Positions 57,101 through 64,000 of a stretch of DNA of 64,000 nt are shown in pieces. Position 1 is the first letter of the stretch. Each line of letters starts with the position of its first letter. The DNA comes from Aradus depressus (lineage: Eukaryota > Arthropoda > Insecta > Hemiptera > Aradidae): assembly GCA_963662175.1 (NCBI GenBank), contig OY759224.1:21027489-21091488 (forward strand). The letters are read 5' to 3'. The notes under the pieces were generated by a model that had not been told where the DNA came from, did not search any database, and saw only the letters and a list, made by a program, of their open reading frames with translations. Position numbers and translations under genes: made by a program.

Positions 57101-59714
57101 TTTATAACTGTGGCTGCGGCCGTTCCTAGCAATATTCTCGCAGTTCTTGGAATGGATTCTCTTGGAAGAAAATTTTTCCTAGGTAAAAAAAAAAAAAAAA
57201 AAAAAATCTTTAATTTTGATGTTTATTTTAGGGTTTTGTGAGTTGAACATCAAAAATTGTATTTCTTTTAGTGTCTGGCTCTCTAGAGCCCTAACTCTAA
57301 TAAATATATAAACGACATCCTTCATCTACGGAACACTTCAATGTATGATCAGATCTCACATCTCTTTGATAATATTATTACATAATAAATTCAATAAGTT
57401 CAGAGCCTATCTAAATAAGATTTTATTTAAGAAATGTTACAGTGTTATAACTATTCACAAATAACAATTACTATTATAGTTTTCAGCACCTTAACGTCTG
57501 GGATTTGTGCCATTTTTATGTTTTTTGTGCACAATAAAACCCAAAATTTGATTGTATCAGCTATATTCAGTGGAGTAATCAGTTGTGGAAATGCTGCACT
57601 GGACTGTCTTATCACTGAAATTTTCCCAACAAATCTAAGGTATTATATACTACATAAACATTTTCAGGACTCTTATAAGATTCATATTTACATATTATTT
57701 TGAACCTTCTGACAACACGTCAAATCAAATAACGTTTTTTACATAGTAATGAAAAAACTATTAAATTTTATTTTACACTAAACAGAAAACTGACATGGAA
57801 CCCTTATATACACTTCACCCCCCTGAGAGCGCCGGTAGCCCAGTGGTACACGTGCTTGCTTACTGAATTCAAGATCCCGCGTTCGAAACCCAGCTGAGGG
57901 CCTTAGTTTATTTCATCTGGTAGGCAAAGTAAACCTAAACATGCCGTCTTTCGGATGGGACGTTAAGCGATTACCTCGGCCCTGTACGATGTCAGGAACT
58001 CGTTTTATTCCCTTCTGAACAGACATTCAAAATTACCTTTAACACAAAAGTTACACATTCCTGACCACATTGGATACACGGCTCTCAAATTACGGTACGG
58101 CTAAAAGATCGAATCAAAAATTCAGGTTTTCCTATCAAAAACACTCATAATCATTACAAAATGAGCTCATGATAAACACAGTATCTTTGCAGAAGTTTCC
58201 ATATCAAATTGCAGACTCAAATTGATGCATCTACTCACTTTCTTCACCACACTTGCCACTCAATCTCTCAGGTGACCCAAAATTACAACATTTTCTTGAA
58301 ACTCAACTCATTCATTTTTTCAATTTCGCCCTGGGGAGCAACCACTGATTGGCCTTCCCCTCTCACCTCACTCCAGTCATTTATACAACAATTGCGACCA
58401 AATTTTCTAGGACAAAAAATAATTGTATTAATCAAAAATAAAAAAGGAGTACACAAACATTTATAGGATTATAAATGAGTTATTTATTGTGACTCATGCC
58501 CGGGCTTTTAAATACCAGCTCATATCACCTACTACCAGAGCCCTCTTTCGTCACTCCGGTGGACATGAGCCTGACACTACTGTGGGAGACCTAAATCTTG
58601 CCTTGCCAGGTTTATTCACCAAGGGTGTCTTTAACTATCTGACATCGTACAGGCTCGGGACCGTCGCTTCAAGTCCCGATCGAAGGATGGCGTGCTCAAC
58701 GTTTTTTCACCACAGATGAAAAACCTAAGGGCTTTGGCCGGGTTTCGAACCCGCCATCTTGAGCTAAGACGGCAAACACGTTACCTCTGAGCTACCGGCA
58801 CCCTCTTTTTTTTATATATATTTTGTCTAAGGATAATAACATCACTTTTAACTAAAAAAAGAGCTGCATTAAGAATGCAGAATTCCCTTAAATTGAATAC
58901 TAATTTCTGAAAGACCGAATGCATTTTTTCACCAACTTCACTTAGGATGTCGTCCTCTTCTCCCTCATCTCCATAAGTATATCTTCTTGTTTCCAGAGCT
59001 ACTGGGGTTGCAATCTCCATGGTGGCTGCAAGATTTGGTGGTATAGTGGGCAACATTGTTATCGCCTCTCTGATAGACATGTACTGTCCAGCGCCAACCT
59101 TCATTGTAGCTGCCTTACTTATAGGTAACTATAATTATATATATATATATAATTACACATATATATATAATGTATATATATATAAATATGTATGTAGATA
59201 TATGACCTCGATCCCAGAATAAAATTTATTTTTATTTCAAGAACAGCAAAAGAAGATGAAAGTACCATTCGATTTAGTTTAGTGAATAGACCTGCCGCTA
59301 GTTGGTAGTGTATGATTTTTTTTTTTTTTTTGTGGCTTCATGTACGATGCATATTAACCATGACTCTAATAACGGTGTTACCTAGTTATTTATGAGTTCT
59401 ATCAATTCGAATCCGCAAACCATGGTGAGACCATGCGACCATAGCCCTACGCTCTAGCCCGCACGGCCACCATGGCTCTCAAATCAATTTTATTTATATT
59501 GATTGACCAATATATACCTCTGTAAGCTGGAAGTAAAACTATACTCTTCCCGGTTATTTTATTATTATTATTATTTTCCAGTACTTTCTTATACGCATAA
59601 CAACTCCTCTATAAACTACAATAATACTAATAAATTAAAAATGTTTGTTTAATTTCAGGAGGTGGACTTCTATGTCTAATCTTACCTAATACAACCAGGG
59701 TTCCACTCTCATAA
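39051..59714 (+). CDS. SV2-like: SV2-like synaptic vesicle transporter (MFS), 12 coding exons
   Basis: Joining 39051-39120, 41126-41176, 41256-41339, 43349-43510, 45207-45369, 46364-46485, 53173-53411, 53487-53674, 56917-57182, 57480-57639, 58997-59124 and 59659-59714 gives 1689 bases, 562 aa plus stop, with every junction GT-AG and in phase. The protein starts MVETKENEITLSKGPSRDME and has an N-terminal cytoplasmic tail of about 70 residues, six membrane segments (about 72-250) with the MFS motif WGSIADSIGRRK, a cytoplasmic loop with FLPESPKFLI, and six further segments. The family (SV2/SVOP) sits in the membranes of synaptic or endocrine vesicles; its substrate in insects is not settled. The large loop of exon 9 is short compared with vertebrate SV2. 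An acceptor at 39012-39013 shows that at least one non-coding exon lies upstream, which I could not place. Confidence is high for the fold, moderate for naming within SV2/SVOP. Confidence 0.94.
39563..40468 (+). repeat. Degenerate dispersed element in intron 1
   Basis: Opens with 'ttactagcagtaattacccggc' and closes with 'acgttcagccgttttcgcaggatg...cggacagac...tttatttatata', a start and end pattern seen in many insect Helitron- or RTE-derived repeats. At 39756 the text gtggcgtagctag looks like an hAT-type end. No coding sequence. Confidence 0.35.
40866..41035 (-). mobile_element. SINE S1 3' fragment in intron 1
   Basis: Reverse tail-side part, old 'gttacttagttattgtgac' tail. 90 bp upstream of exon 2. 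Confidence 0.75.
41126..41176 (+). CDS. SV2-like: SV2-like exon 2
   Basis: Residues 24-40 (ELNHTKGGKNDFEIVQN). Acceptor ttgtag, donor gtgagt. A 17-codon micro-exon. Confidence 0.85.
41256..41339 (+). CDS. SV2-like: SV2-like exon 3
   Basis: Residues 41-68, including DKNADFEEAIELTG, the acidic stretch that leads into the first membrane segment in SV2 proteins. Intron 2 is only 79 bp. Confidence 0.9.
41356..41533 (-). mobile_element. SINE S2 in intron 3
   Basis: Diverged reverse S2 (atgcatattagccatgcc, 'gacacgaacccacaaacc'). Confidence 0.75.
41843..42403 (+). mobile_element. hAT-type MITE, copy 2, 8-bp TSD, in intron 3
   Basis: Ends caggggcgtagcc and ggctatgccgctg are imperfect inverted repeats. 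A perfect 8-bp duplication, acctctac, at 41835-41842 and 42404-42411 is the diagnostic target length of hAT elements. 561 bp, no coding sequence, internal hairpin around gcagcaaatgcac / gtgcatttgctgctgctgcg. Confidence 0.92.
42404..42660 (+). mobile_element. LINE ORF2 C-terminal remnant in intron 3
   Basis: Plus frame TRSHPSDLFIPSHRSSAFHN, then ASSLYNSLPPPIRHSSSMAF and FKSSLFQFL. The 'S.LYNSLP..IR.SSS...FK' pattern closes ORF2 in CR1- and Jockey-type LINEs. The long frame beyond (to 43119) is low-complexity and not coding. Confidence 0.65.
43349..43510 (+). CDS. SV2-like: SV2-like exon 4
   Basis: Residues 69-122. First membrane segment (GKFHYSLLIICGFVSTSEEM) and the start of the second (KGWLNSIIFIG). 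Phase 1 at both ends. Confidence 0.95.
43967..45074. mobile_element. 1.1-kb fold-back MITE in intron 4
   Basis: cagggtgattccctcg at the left and its reverse at the right, TA flanks. Arms of about 535 bp are nearly identical and meet at a loop near 44503-44541. No transposase. The element fills most of the 1.7-kb intron. Confidence 0.92.
45207..45369 (+). CDS. SV2-like: SV2-like exon 5
   Basis: Residues 123-176. Carries the MFS signature GSIADSIGRRKVL between membrane segments 2 and 3. Confidence 0.95.
45413..46318. mobile_element. pogo/Tigger-like MITE in intron 5
   Basis: Ends cagtagaacatctttaagtcg and the reverse of cagtagaacctctgtaagtcg, flanked by TA (45411-45412, 46319-46320). The motif 'cctctataactcgaa' in variant forms is repeated more than ten times between the ends. 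A second MITE is nested at 45778-46040. The frame at 45606-45842 is not a recognised transposase. Confidence 0.85.
45778..46040. mobile_element. Nested MITE
   Basis: Inverted ends of about 33 bp: tgaagagcacgggcaaagaa and the reverse of tgaagagcacggggaaagaa. 263 bp inside the pogo-like MITE. Confidence 0.82.
46364..46485 (+). CDS. SV2-like: SV2-like exon 6
   Basis: Residues 177-217, with GGSGPVVWSYFAEFQPKKKR, a hallmark stretch of SV2 proteins. Confidence 0.95.
46650..47420. repeat. Inverted pair of Penelope-like ends around an hAT MITE
   Basis: Left: 'ctttcggcactgagtgggccttctttagggcctgtattg' region 46674-46712. Right: the same in reverse, 47325-47365 ('aatacagatcctgaagaagg', 'ctcagtgccgaaagc'). 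The hAT MITE lies in the loop. Assignment to Penelope-like elements rests on the 'gaagaagg...gccgaaag' pattern only. Confidence 0.5.
46726..47313 (-). mobile_element. hAT-type MITE, copy 3, reverse, in intron 6
   Basis: Reverse of copy 2: begins gtgccccccctggccagagc, ends aaaatccaggctaggcccctg. Full body retained. No clear 8-bp TSD. Confidence 0.85.
47593..48875 (-). mobile_element. R1-like LINE, 5'-truncated, 14-bp TSD
   Basis: TSD cattggcagttatt at 47579-47592 and 48876-48889. Coding on the minus strand from 48875: GLSLAIHKTDAVLFTGRKAR and AIRYLGVMLDQRLTFREHL in one frame, then after a frameshift near 48640 the frame 48630-47824 (about 268 codons) with RDACAYRTVSGDAVYVIAG and the knuckle CPACPGEMETAEHVLLKC (C-x2-C-x7-H-x4-C). 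This is the region after the RT domain in the R1 clade (R1, TRAS, Waldo). A T-rich run at 47600-47621 is the poly(A) end. It lies antisense in intron 6. Confidence 0.9.
49071..49494 (-). mobile_element. R1-like LINE 3' end, 10-bp TSD
   Basis: TSD tcatatcagc at 49061-49070 and 49495-49504. Minus frame MSEAGYPEFGRFVASWRKVK matches the last part of the LINE at 51145 (TETDYPMFCRFVGSWREQ). T run at 49071-49080. Strong hairpin near 49084-49125 (cgggtgt / acacccg). Confidence 0.88.
50273..50618 (+). mobile_element. SINE S1, complete reference copy, 13-bp TSD
   Basis: Perfect TSD tcgagcgagtcga at 50260-50272 and 50619-50631 fixes both ends: first bases gagggcgccgg, last bases aacctaacc, 346 bp. Head: A box tagctcagtgg at about 50282, B box ggttcgaaacccg at about 50328. 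Body includes gggaagttaagcgatggtccc, a small hairpin. pol III transcription is expected from the boxes. It sits in intron 6 in sense orientation. Confidence 0.95.
50632..51041. other. AT-rich intron sequence
   Basis: No element recognised. Confidence 0.5.
51042..52520 (-). mobile_element. R1-like LINE with RT domain, one internal stop
   Basis: Minus frame from 52518: VFFDIASAFDCAWW (RT motif A), TRGCPQGSVLGPTLWN, AIAYVDDLVV (catalytic YVDD) and NKLALSPSKTSALLM. The frame stays open for 328 codons to a TGA at 51534-51532, then continues in the same frame for about 128 more codons with CSCGGIETAEHVVLECPLY and ends at 51145. Only this stop breaks the surviving ORF2. The 5' part (endonuclease, ORF1) is gone. 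T runs at 51042-51071 mark the 3' end. Antisense in intron 6. Confidence 0.92.
52600..53046 (+). mobile_element. Copy of the 15.8-kb unit with a degenerate S1 and a palindrome
   Basis: 52600-52792 matches 15810-15925. The S1 part (52793-53046) ends gcccgggcatgtgtcacaataactaact. A 77-bp near-perfect palindrome at 52639-52715 (ttttgttgtatctagaaatg and its reverse) is absent from the 15.8-kb copy. It ends 126 bp before exon 7. Confidence 0.75.
53173..53411 (+). CDS. SV2-like: SV2-like exon 7
   Basis: Residues 218-297. Ends membrane segment 5, contains segment 6 (SWRIFLMICSIPSFIVAGLL) and FLPESPKFLI. Ends in phase 0. The preceding intron is 6.7 kb and holds three LINEs. Confidence 0.95.
53487..53674 (+). 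CDS. SV2-like: SV2-like exon 8
   Basis: Residues 298-359. Charged cytoplasmic loop (ENHEKNIEVKVDKQEKSLKV) and start of membrane segment 7 (ISITINLTFHIG). Confidence 0.92.
53790..54085. mobile_element. Small MITE in intron 8
   Basis: Inverted ends ggtctctaggccattg (53811) and caatggcctagagacc (54047), 16 of 16. A solo end lies near 8263. Confidence 0.65.
54086..55149. other. Intron 8 sequence, no exon seen
   Basis: At 54520-54575 'tatccgagttaatcg...ccggataatcggga' is an inverted motif typical of a pogo-type element; only a patch remains. Confidence 0.4.
55150..56512. repeat. Inverted pair of Penelope-like ends around a LINE
   Basis: Left 55150-55232: 'tttttatattgtc ... cccgtttcggcttacgccatcgtcagc'. 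Right 56410-56512: 'gctgacgatggcttaagctgaaac ... gacaatataaaaatt'. The interior holds the LINE at 55325-55960 and a possible second LINE piece at 56010-56330. Confidence 0.5.
55325..55960 (-). mobile_element. LINE C-terminus, (ATT)n tail
   Basis: Minus frame: ALGWKKYWS..., SRMAMDLKKKVFDCCITPCL, TYGSQTWALSQDVLRSLEVT, KWKWAGHVARIEEGRWAKRT, LVRWRDDLDRIVGSLWHGSA, ending AYAQRWA and a stop at 55431-55429. It is the 'endonuclease-reverse transcriptase' LINE type, but a different family from 3448 and 4893. The 3' tail is (ATT)n at 55341-55358. Confidence 0.85.
56513..56916. other. End of intron 8
   Basis: AT-rich, no element recognised. Confidence 0.5.
56917..57182 (+). CDS. SV2-like: SV2-like exon 9
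   Basis: Residues 360-448. YYGLMMWFPELFNRFDEFSR begins the large loop between segments 7 and 8; the loop has two cysteines (CEV, CDD). Then segment 8 and GMDSLGRKFFL. The donor is followed by a 20-base A run. Confidence 0.95.
57480..57639 (+). CDS. SV2-like: SV2-like exon 10
   Basis: Residues 449-501, segments 9 and 10, ending CLITEIFPTNLR. Confidence 0.95.
57825..58004 (+). mobile_element. SINE S1, 3'-truncated, in intron 10
   Basis: Head (gccggtagcccagtgg, B box gttcgaaaccca) and the first part of the body to 'gtcaggaactcgtt'. Old copy. Confidence 0.8.
58005..58469. other. Intron 10 sequence, unassigned
   Basis: Less AT-rich than the surroundings. Possibly an old LINE remnant, but no motif is firm. 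Confidence 0.3.
58470..58806 (-). mobile_element. SINE S1, nearly full length, old
   Basis: Reverse, from 'tattgtgactcatgcccggg' to 'gagctaccggcaccctc'. 'taact'-class tail and many changes. Ends 190 bp before exon 11. Confidence 0.85.
58997..59124 (+). CDS. SV2-like: SV2-like exon 11
   Basis: Residues 502-544 (ATGVAISMVAARFGGIVGNI and PAPTFIVAALLI), segment 11 and start of 12. Confidence 0.95.
59315..59480 (-). mobile_element. SINE S2 in intron 11
   Basis: T run at 59315-59330, then 'cttcatgtacgatgcatatt' and head in reverse (ttcgaatccgcaaaccatgg). Confidence 0.82.
59659..59714 (+). CDS. SV2-like: SV2-like exon 12, stop
   Basis: Residues 545-562, GGGLLCLILPNTTRVPLS then TAA at 59712-59714. 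The short C-terminus is typical of the insect family. Confidence 0.92.
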
Positions 59715-59888
59715 CGAAGATCTTTAATGATGATATTATTACAATTTTTATTTTCAATATCAAAACATTGAAATTGTGTACATACTACTTGTAAAATAGT
59801 CTTGAAAATAATATATATATATTTTATACGAATAGTTATTATTCGATTAATTATACATACTTTATTCATAAGTACTTAGCTTAAGAAA

Positions 59889-59894
59889 AATAAA
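59889..59894 (+). terminator. Candidate poly(A) signal of the SV2-like gene
   Basis: First AATAAA after the stop, 175 bp downstream. Others follow, so the true 3' end needs transcript data. Confidence 0.4.
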
Positions 59895-60764
59895 AAAACA
59901 ATTGTTCAACCGGTAAAGAAATGTATGTTAAAAATCAGTGAAAAATCACTAAAAATTTAAATTAGGAAGAGTAGAATTGACAGTATGTAATGTATCGTGT
60001 ACATACTCTACCATTTTGTATTTTCATTAGTTTAGTCAAACTGAAGGATCTGAACTATATTATTTACTAAAGTTATATTATTTATGTCATATTTTTATTT
60101 ATAATTTATTGTAACTTTAAAAATATTATGTTAATTGATGATGAATATAATATTTACCTAATGATCATTAGAAATCTTTTTGTTGTATAAGTAAAATTCA
60201 TTTTTTCTCTAGTCTGTTTTAAATAGTTGATTATAGGATAGCCAATCAGAGATACTTCATTTTACCAATCAAAATTCTTAGAGGCTCCCTGTCTTCAGCA
60301 GACCTCAGCATTCAACTCTCGGGAATACGAGTATAGTTGTACCTAGGAAATTTTGAGTTCATTAAAAAAAAAAATAACAATTATTGATAGATGTACTGTT
60401 CCTACAAAATAAATTTAAAACATTCTGATTTGCGTAAAATAAAAATAATGTATATAGTGTTTGTAAAATAATGTTGAAAATATATATTTATTTTATAGAG
60501 ACAATTTGTAAGTTCTCTATTAAATACATTAATAGTATTATATTGTAAAATAAATTGTCATTGTTAGTACATTGAATACATTATTTATTAATATACCTTC
60601 ATATTCATTTACGTCTTGACTTACTCAAGTTTTACTGACGAAATAAATAGAACAACTTGTTATTTGAGTATCACATGAATTGACGAATTCTCTAACAGAA
60701 TTAGGCCAAATTTTGACAAAAAAGGGTTACCAATTTCTCTTTATTTATTTATTTTTACTTCCGC
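59895..60764. other. 3' flank of the SV2-like gene
   Basis: AT-rich, no element recognised. May include more 3' UTR. Confidence 0.45.
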
Positions 60765-61180
60765 AGCTACACAAAATATTGGGGAAGTTATATAATCGGT
60801 AAAAAATTTTCCAATGGAGTTTTATGTTTTCCAACCTCCTAGATTCCTGATATGAAAAAAAAAATCTATCTGTCTGTGTGTCTTTGAACACTATAACCCC
60901 CTATAGAATAAATATAACTACAAGAAATTTTATATGGGAACCCAACATCCTCTAACGACGACACATATTATTTTTCAGCTATATCGACCAAAGGGGAGGT
61001 TGGAGGAAGGCTTAACATAAAAACTAATAACTGCCGATAGAATGAATGCGTTGACACGAAATTTTATATATGTGACAAGATTCTATAAGGAGAGGTCTAC
61101 TCAAAAACTCTAATAATTGCATTTGTAATCAATGTAGCGACACATATTTCAGATGTGAATTCAAAATTTCATAAGGGCGA
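60765..61180 (+). repeat. Repeat A
   Basis: 'ttggggaagttatataatcgg' start, then two to three monomers with 'aatgaatgcgttgacacg'. Confidence 0.7.
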
Positions 61181-61244
61181 CAGTTGCTCACGACCGAATT
61201 CATAAGGTTTTTTTTGGTCTTTGACCTATAAAATCCTAAAAAGG

Positions 61245-61583
61245 AGGCGCCTTTAGCTCAGTGGTATGCGTGCTTGCCTTCTGAGCTCAAGGTCGTGGGT
61301 TCGAAACCCGACCGAAGCCTTTTAGTTTATTTTATTTGGGAGGTAAAATAAACTTAAGCACGCCGTCCTTCGGATGGGACATTAAGCGATGGTCCCGAGC
61401 CTGTACGATCTCAGGTACTCGTTAAAGACCCCTGCCCTAGGTGAATAAAAATTTAGGGTAGGCAAAATTTAGGACTCCCATAGAAGAAGAGGGCTCATGT
61501 CCACCAGAGTGACGAAAGAGCGCTCTGGTAGTAGGCGATATCACCCCGTAGTTAAATCCTGTACATGACTAATAATAACTAAC
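61245..61583 (+). mobile_element. SINE S1 just upstream of SDHAF4, with TSD
   Basis: Near-complete. 11-bp TSD tcctaaaaagg at 61234-61244 and 61584-61594. Tail is 'gactaataataactaact'. It ends 136 bp before the SDHAF4 start codon. Confidence 0.92.
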
Positions 61584-61719
61584 TCCTAAAAAGGGATTTT
61601 TTTTTGTTTTATTTTCAGACATTTATAACACTGACTGAATTTTTTCATACGTACACCAGAGAGCACTGACGTTGGGTCAGGTTAATACTGGAGGTTACGT
61701 TCAGGCTCTCTTAATAAAT

Positions 61720-61873
61720 ATGTCGTATTGCTTGATAAATTCTTTTCAAAGACATGTTCCCCTCACCGTTAATTGTGCTGTGAGCGCATTAAGGTCTTAT
61801 AGCGATACAGCAAAGGATACAGATGTAACCAAATTGAAAAAAGATAAGGGACTCTTACGAAAGACTCCTTTAG
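61720..61873 (+). CDS. SDHAF4: SDHAF4 exon 1 (coding part)
   Basis: Residues 1-51: targeting peptide and a variable lysine-rich linker ([18 protein letters not shown]). Ends in phase 1. Confidence 0.9.
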
Positions 61874-62126
61874 GTAAGTAAAGAAAAAATAAATTAACTT
61901 ACATATTACGAAGTCCTGTAATAAATAATTGTATAATATCCCGTTTAATTTATAACTAGGAAAACTAGATGAATTTTCTGGAAAACATCCATATGAAGAA
62001 AAAGAACCATTACCTGAGTTTAAAGATGGTGTTAATCCTTCAACTGGTGAGATAGGCGGTCCAAAAGGTCCGGAACCAACAAGATACGGAGATTGGGAAA
62101 GGAAGGGTCGTGTTTCTGACTTTTGA
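61720..62126 (+). CDS. SDHAF4: Succinate dehydrogenase assembly factor 4, 2 exons
   Basis: Joining 61720-61873 and 61960-62126 gives 106 aa plus stop. The product binds and protects the FAD-loaded SdhA flavoprotein in the mitochondrial matrix during assembly of complex II. The start is ATG at 61720; the frame is open further upstream to 61672 but has no earlier ATG. The N-terminus ([15 protein letters not shown]) is basic and amphipathic, as expected for a mitochondrial targeting peptide. The C-terminus contains the family core: [38 protein letters not shown] and VSDF at the very end. Introns: donor gtaagt at 61874, acceptor aactag at 61954-61959, 86 bp. Length is normal for the family. Poly(A) signal at 62208. 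Confidence 0.93.
61960..62126 (+). CDS. SDHAF4: SDHAF4 exon 2, stop
   Basis: Residues 52-106, the whole conserved core. TGA at 62124-62126. Confidence 0.93.
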
Positions 62127-62207
62127 AATGTTAAATATCATCATATTCAGTGTATATAAGACATCACTTCTTAGTTGCATTGGTACTTATAAGACATCTG
62201 TATCGTT

Positions 62208-62213
62208 AATAAA
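62208..62213 (+). terminator. Candidate poly(A) signal of SDHAF4
   Basis: AATAAA 82 bp after the stop codon. Confidence 0.6.
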
Positions 62214-62439
62214 ACAAAATGAACACCAAATGTCCTTTGTAAATAACATAAAATCTATCTATGTACATAAAAAAGCAATAATGTTTTTTCCGTATTTTTT
62301 TTTTAACTTTTAATGTATTTGTTGTTTCAGAAAATATAAATTGTATTTTATTATGAAATTTGTAGTTTTCTATAAGCCTGCATAAGCTCAGTATAGTTAG
62401 CGGATTTCCACAGATGGTATTCACTGTTACTTCTCCAGC

Positions 62440-62945
62440 TATACGAAGTATGAGGAAATTAATGTATTCGGCCGAAAATTTTATTTGTAGTTTTAAACAG
62501 AATTTCATGTTTGGCGACATGAAAAAAAAAAAAAAAAATCTATCTGTGTGTCTTCTTATTGCTCTTTATTGTTTCGTATGCACCTTGCTTTTGTGCAACA
62601 TGACCTGGTCTTTGTATGTAGAGGGATTTCGGGATCTGATTAGTGCTTAAAGTGTGGTTACGGTGGGCCGGGGGCGACCAACGTATGGCGATCGGTGGTC
62701 GCCCCAGCCCGTTACACCGCCCTTCTTTGCTCTCAAAAAAATCTAAAAGACTAGAGAACGGGGCTCGCCTCAAATACCTTATAACTGCCATAAGGATTCA
62801 GAAGCCACTATGTAAATCAAATATTGAATACTCAATATTTCTTATTTATTTAAACTCAAACGGTCGATCGGCTTTGGAGGGAGAGCGAAAACGTAATTGA
62901 TTAATTCTAGCTGGGGAAGTACATATCGCGTGTTTCACCGTCTTC
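62440..62945 (+). repeat. Repeat A
   Basis: Start 'atacgaagtatgaggaaattaatgtattcggcc', internal diverged part, and the usual end 'gagcgaaaacgtaattgattaattc'. Confidence 0.65.
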
Positions 62946-63359
62946 TTTTTTCAACATAAGAAGGCGGGAAATGCGAAAGTGAGTATTTACTAATAAATAA
63001 AAAGAATCTTTTAGAGGTAAGGCACTAATATTCTTGCCGCCATATCTTCATATGAATTTAATCTTCATGGCCTAAATGACATTGTACTGAATCCGAGATT
63101 GTATCGCAAAAGTCCGATTTTCTTTTTGAATCAGGTAGTCTGCTTTTTAACGAATATCTTCCTTGGTAGTTGTGAGATCACAAAATATAAATATATTTGT
63201 ATATTGACAAAACATCGGATTTTGAGTTATGCATGCAGTCATTTTGTAAAATCATTAAGCTTCAATATGGTTTAATTTGCAAAAATGTGTTAAGAAAATT
63301 AAAACGTTTTGCGATATGGAATCATGAACAGACACGCAAGAAAAATACTTCTTTCACTC
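62946..63359. other. Spacer, no gene seen
   Basis: No recognised element. Confidence 0.5.
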
Positions 63360-63370
63360 AACTTTAAAAT

Positions 63371-63677
63371 GAGCTCAAGGTCGTGGGTTCGTAGCCCGAC
63401 CGAGGCCCTTAGTTTATTTTATCTGGGAGGTAAAATAAACTTAAGCACGCCGTCCTTCGGATGGGACGTTAAGCGATGGTCCCGAGCCTGTACGATGTCA
63501 GGTACTCGTTAAAGACCCCTGCCCTAGGTGAATAAAAATTTAGGGTAGGCAAAATTTAGGACTCCCACAGTAGAGTCGGGCTCATGTCCACCAGAGTGAC
63601 GATAGAGCGCTCTGGTAGTAGGCGATATGACCTCGTAGTTAAAGCCCGGGCATGAGTCATAAAACCTAACCTAACCT
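63371..63677 (+). mobile_element. SINE S1, 5'-truncated, with TSD
   Basis: Starts inside the head at gagctcaagg. 11-bp TSD aactttaaaat at 63360-63370 and 63678-63688. B-box variant 'gtagcccg' and 'gacgatagagcg' as in 38462. Tail has three CCTAA units. Confidence 0.93.
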
Positions 63678-63795
63678 AACTTTAAAATTAATAAATATTA
63701 AAGTGAACTTGAAAAACATAATTTTTACACTCTCAGAGATTAATTAATAGATTTCAAACTTATTAATTAATATCTATTCATTATTGTTGCTACTA

Positions 63796-64000
63796 GGTTA
63801 GGTTTTATGACTCATGCCCGGGCTTTAACTACGAGGTCATATCGCCTACTACCAGAGCGCTCTTTCGTCACTCTGGTGGACATGAGCCCGACTCTACTGT
63901 GGGAGTCCTAAATTTTGCCTACCCTAAATTTTTATTCATCTAGGGTAGGGGTCTTTAACGAGTACCTGACATCGCACAGGCTCGGGACCATCGCTTAACG
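63796..64000 (-). mobile_element. SINE S1, cut by the window end
   Basis: Tail ggttaggtttt then the body in reverse up to 'atcgcttaacg'. Head outside the window. Confidence 0.9.

Noticed and set aside
61672..61719. Upstream start for SDHAF4
   Set aside because: The codon at 61672 is TTG, not ATG; the first ATG in frame is 61720 and starts a good targeting peptide.

Overview
The window is nuclear DNA of an insect. The evidence is spliced protein-coding genes with GT-AG introns, very AT-rich intergenic sequence, TTAGG-type telomere-like repeats (as CCTAA on the other strand), and dense insect-type transposable elements. I cannot fix the order. A large, repeat-rich genome such as those of many beetles or hemipterans fits, but this is inference.

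Two host genes can be supported, both on the + strand. The first is a 12-coding-exon SV2-like transporter of the major facilitator superfamily (coding exons from 39051 to 59714, predicted 562 aa). All exon phases agree. The second is a two-exon SDHAF4 gene, a mitochondrial succinate dehydrogenase assembly factor (61720 to 62126, 106 aa). It lies 2 kb downstream of the first gene. I found no reliable host gene in the first 39 kb. One interrupted minus-strand reading frame (20105-20334) and one promoter-like patch (30060-30300) are recorded as weak leads.

The rest is a layered mobile-element landscape. Names used below are mine. S1 is a tRNA-derived SINE of about 345 bp with A and B boxes and a CCTAA tail; it has more than 20 copies or pieces, many with target-site duplications (TSDs) of 11-13 bp. 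S2 is a second tRNA-like SINE. Repeat A is a dispersed 0.3-1.2 kb repeat built from degenerate monomers. Repeat B is a repeat of about 800 bp with three copies. Repeat C is a further dispersed repeat. There are also hAT, Tc1/mariner, pogo and PIF/Harbinger miniature elements (MITEs), and 5'-truncated or rearranged non-LTR retrotransposons (LINEs) of R1-like, Jockey-like and 'endonuclease-reverse transcriptase' types.

Region by region: 0-5.5 kb has SINE pieces, repeat B, an hAT transposase tail split by a LINE, and an old RT fragment split by a younger LINE. 6-7.6 kb has a 120-bp minisatellite. 9-14 kb has repeat A, SINEs, a Jockey-like remnant with a nested insertion, and a 51/52-bp minisatellite. 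15-19 kb has SINEs, an internally deleted LINE and fold-back elements. 20-25 kb has a diverged tandem array and repeat B. 26-29 kb has a Harbinger MITE and two large fold-back elements side by side. 30-38 kb has a LINE with a nested SINE, more SINEs, repeats A and C, MITEs and an hAT MITE. 39-60 kb is the SV2-like gene, whose introns hold most of the same families. 60-64 kb is SDHAF4 with repeat A and SINEs.

The two host genes have no obvious functional link. I did not find a clear undescribed molecular system. The leads I would test first are the inverted hAT MITEs that bracket SV2-like exons 4-6 (possible circular RNA), the telomere-complementary tail of S1, and the 1.1-kb intronic fold-back.
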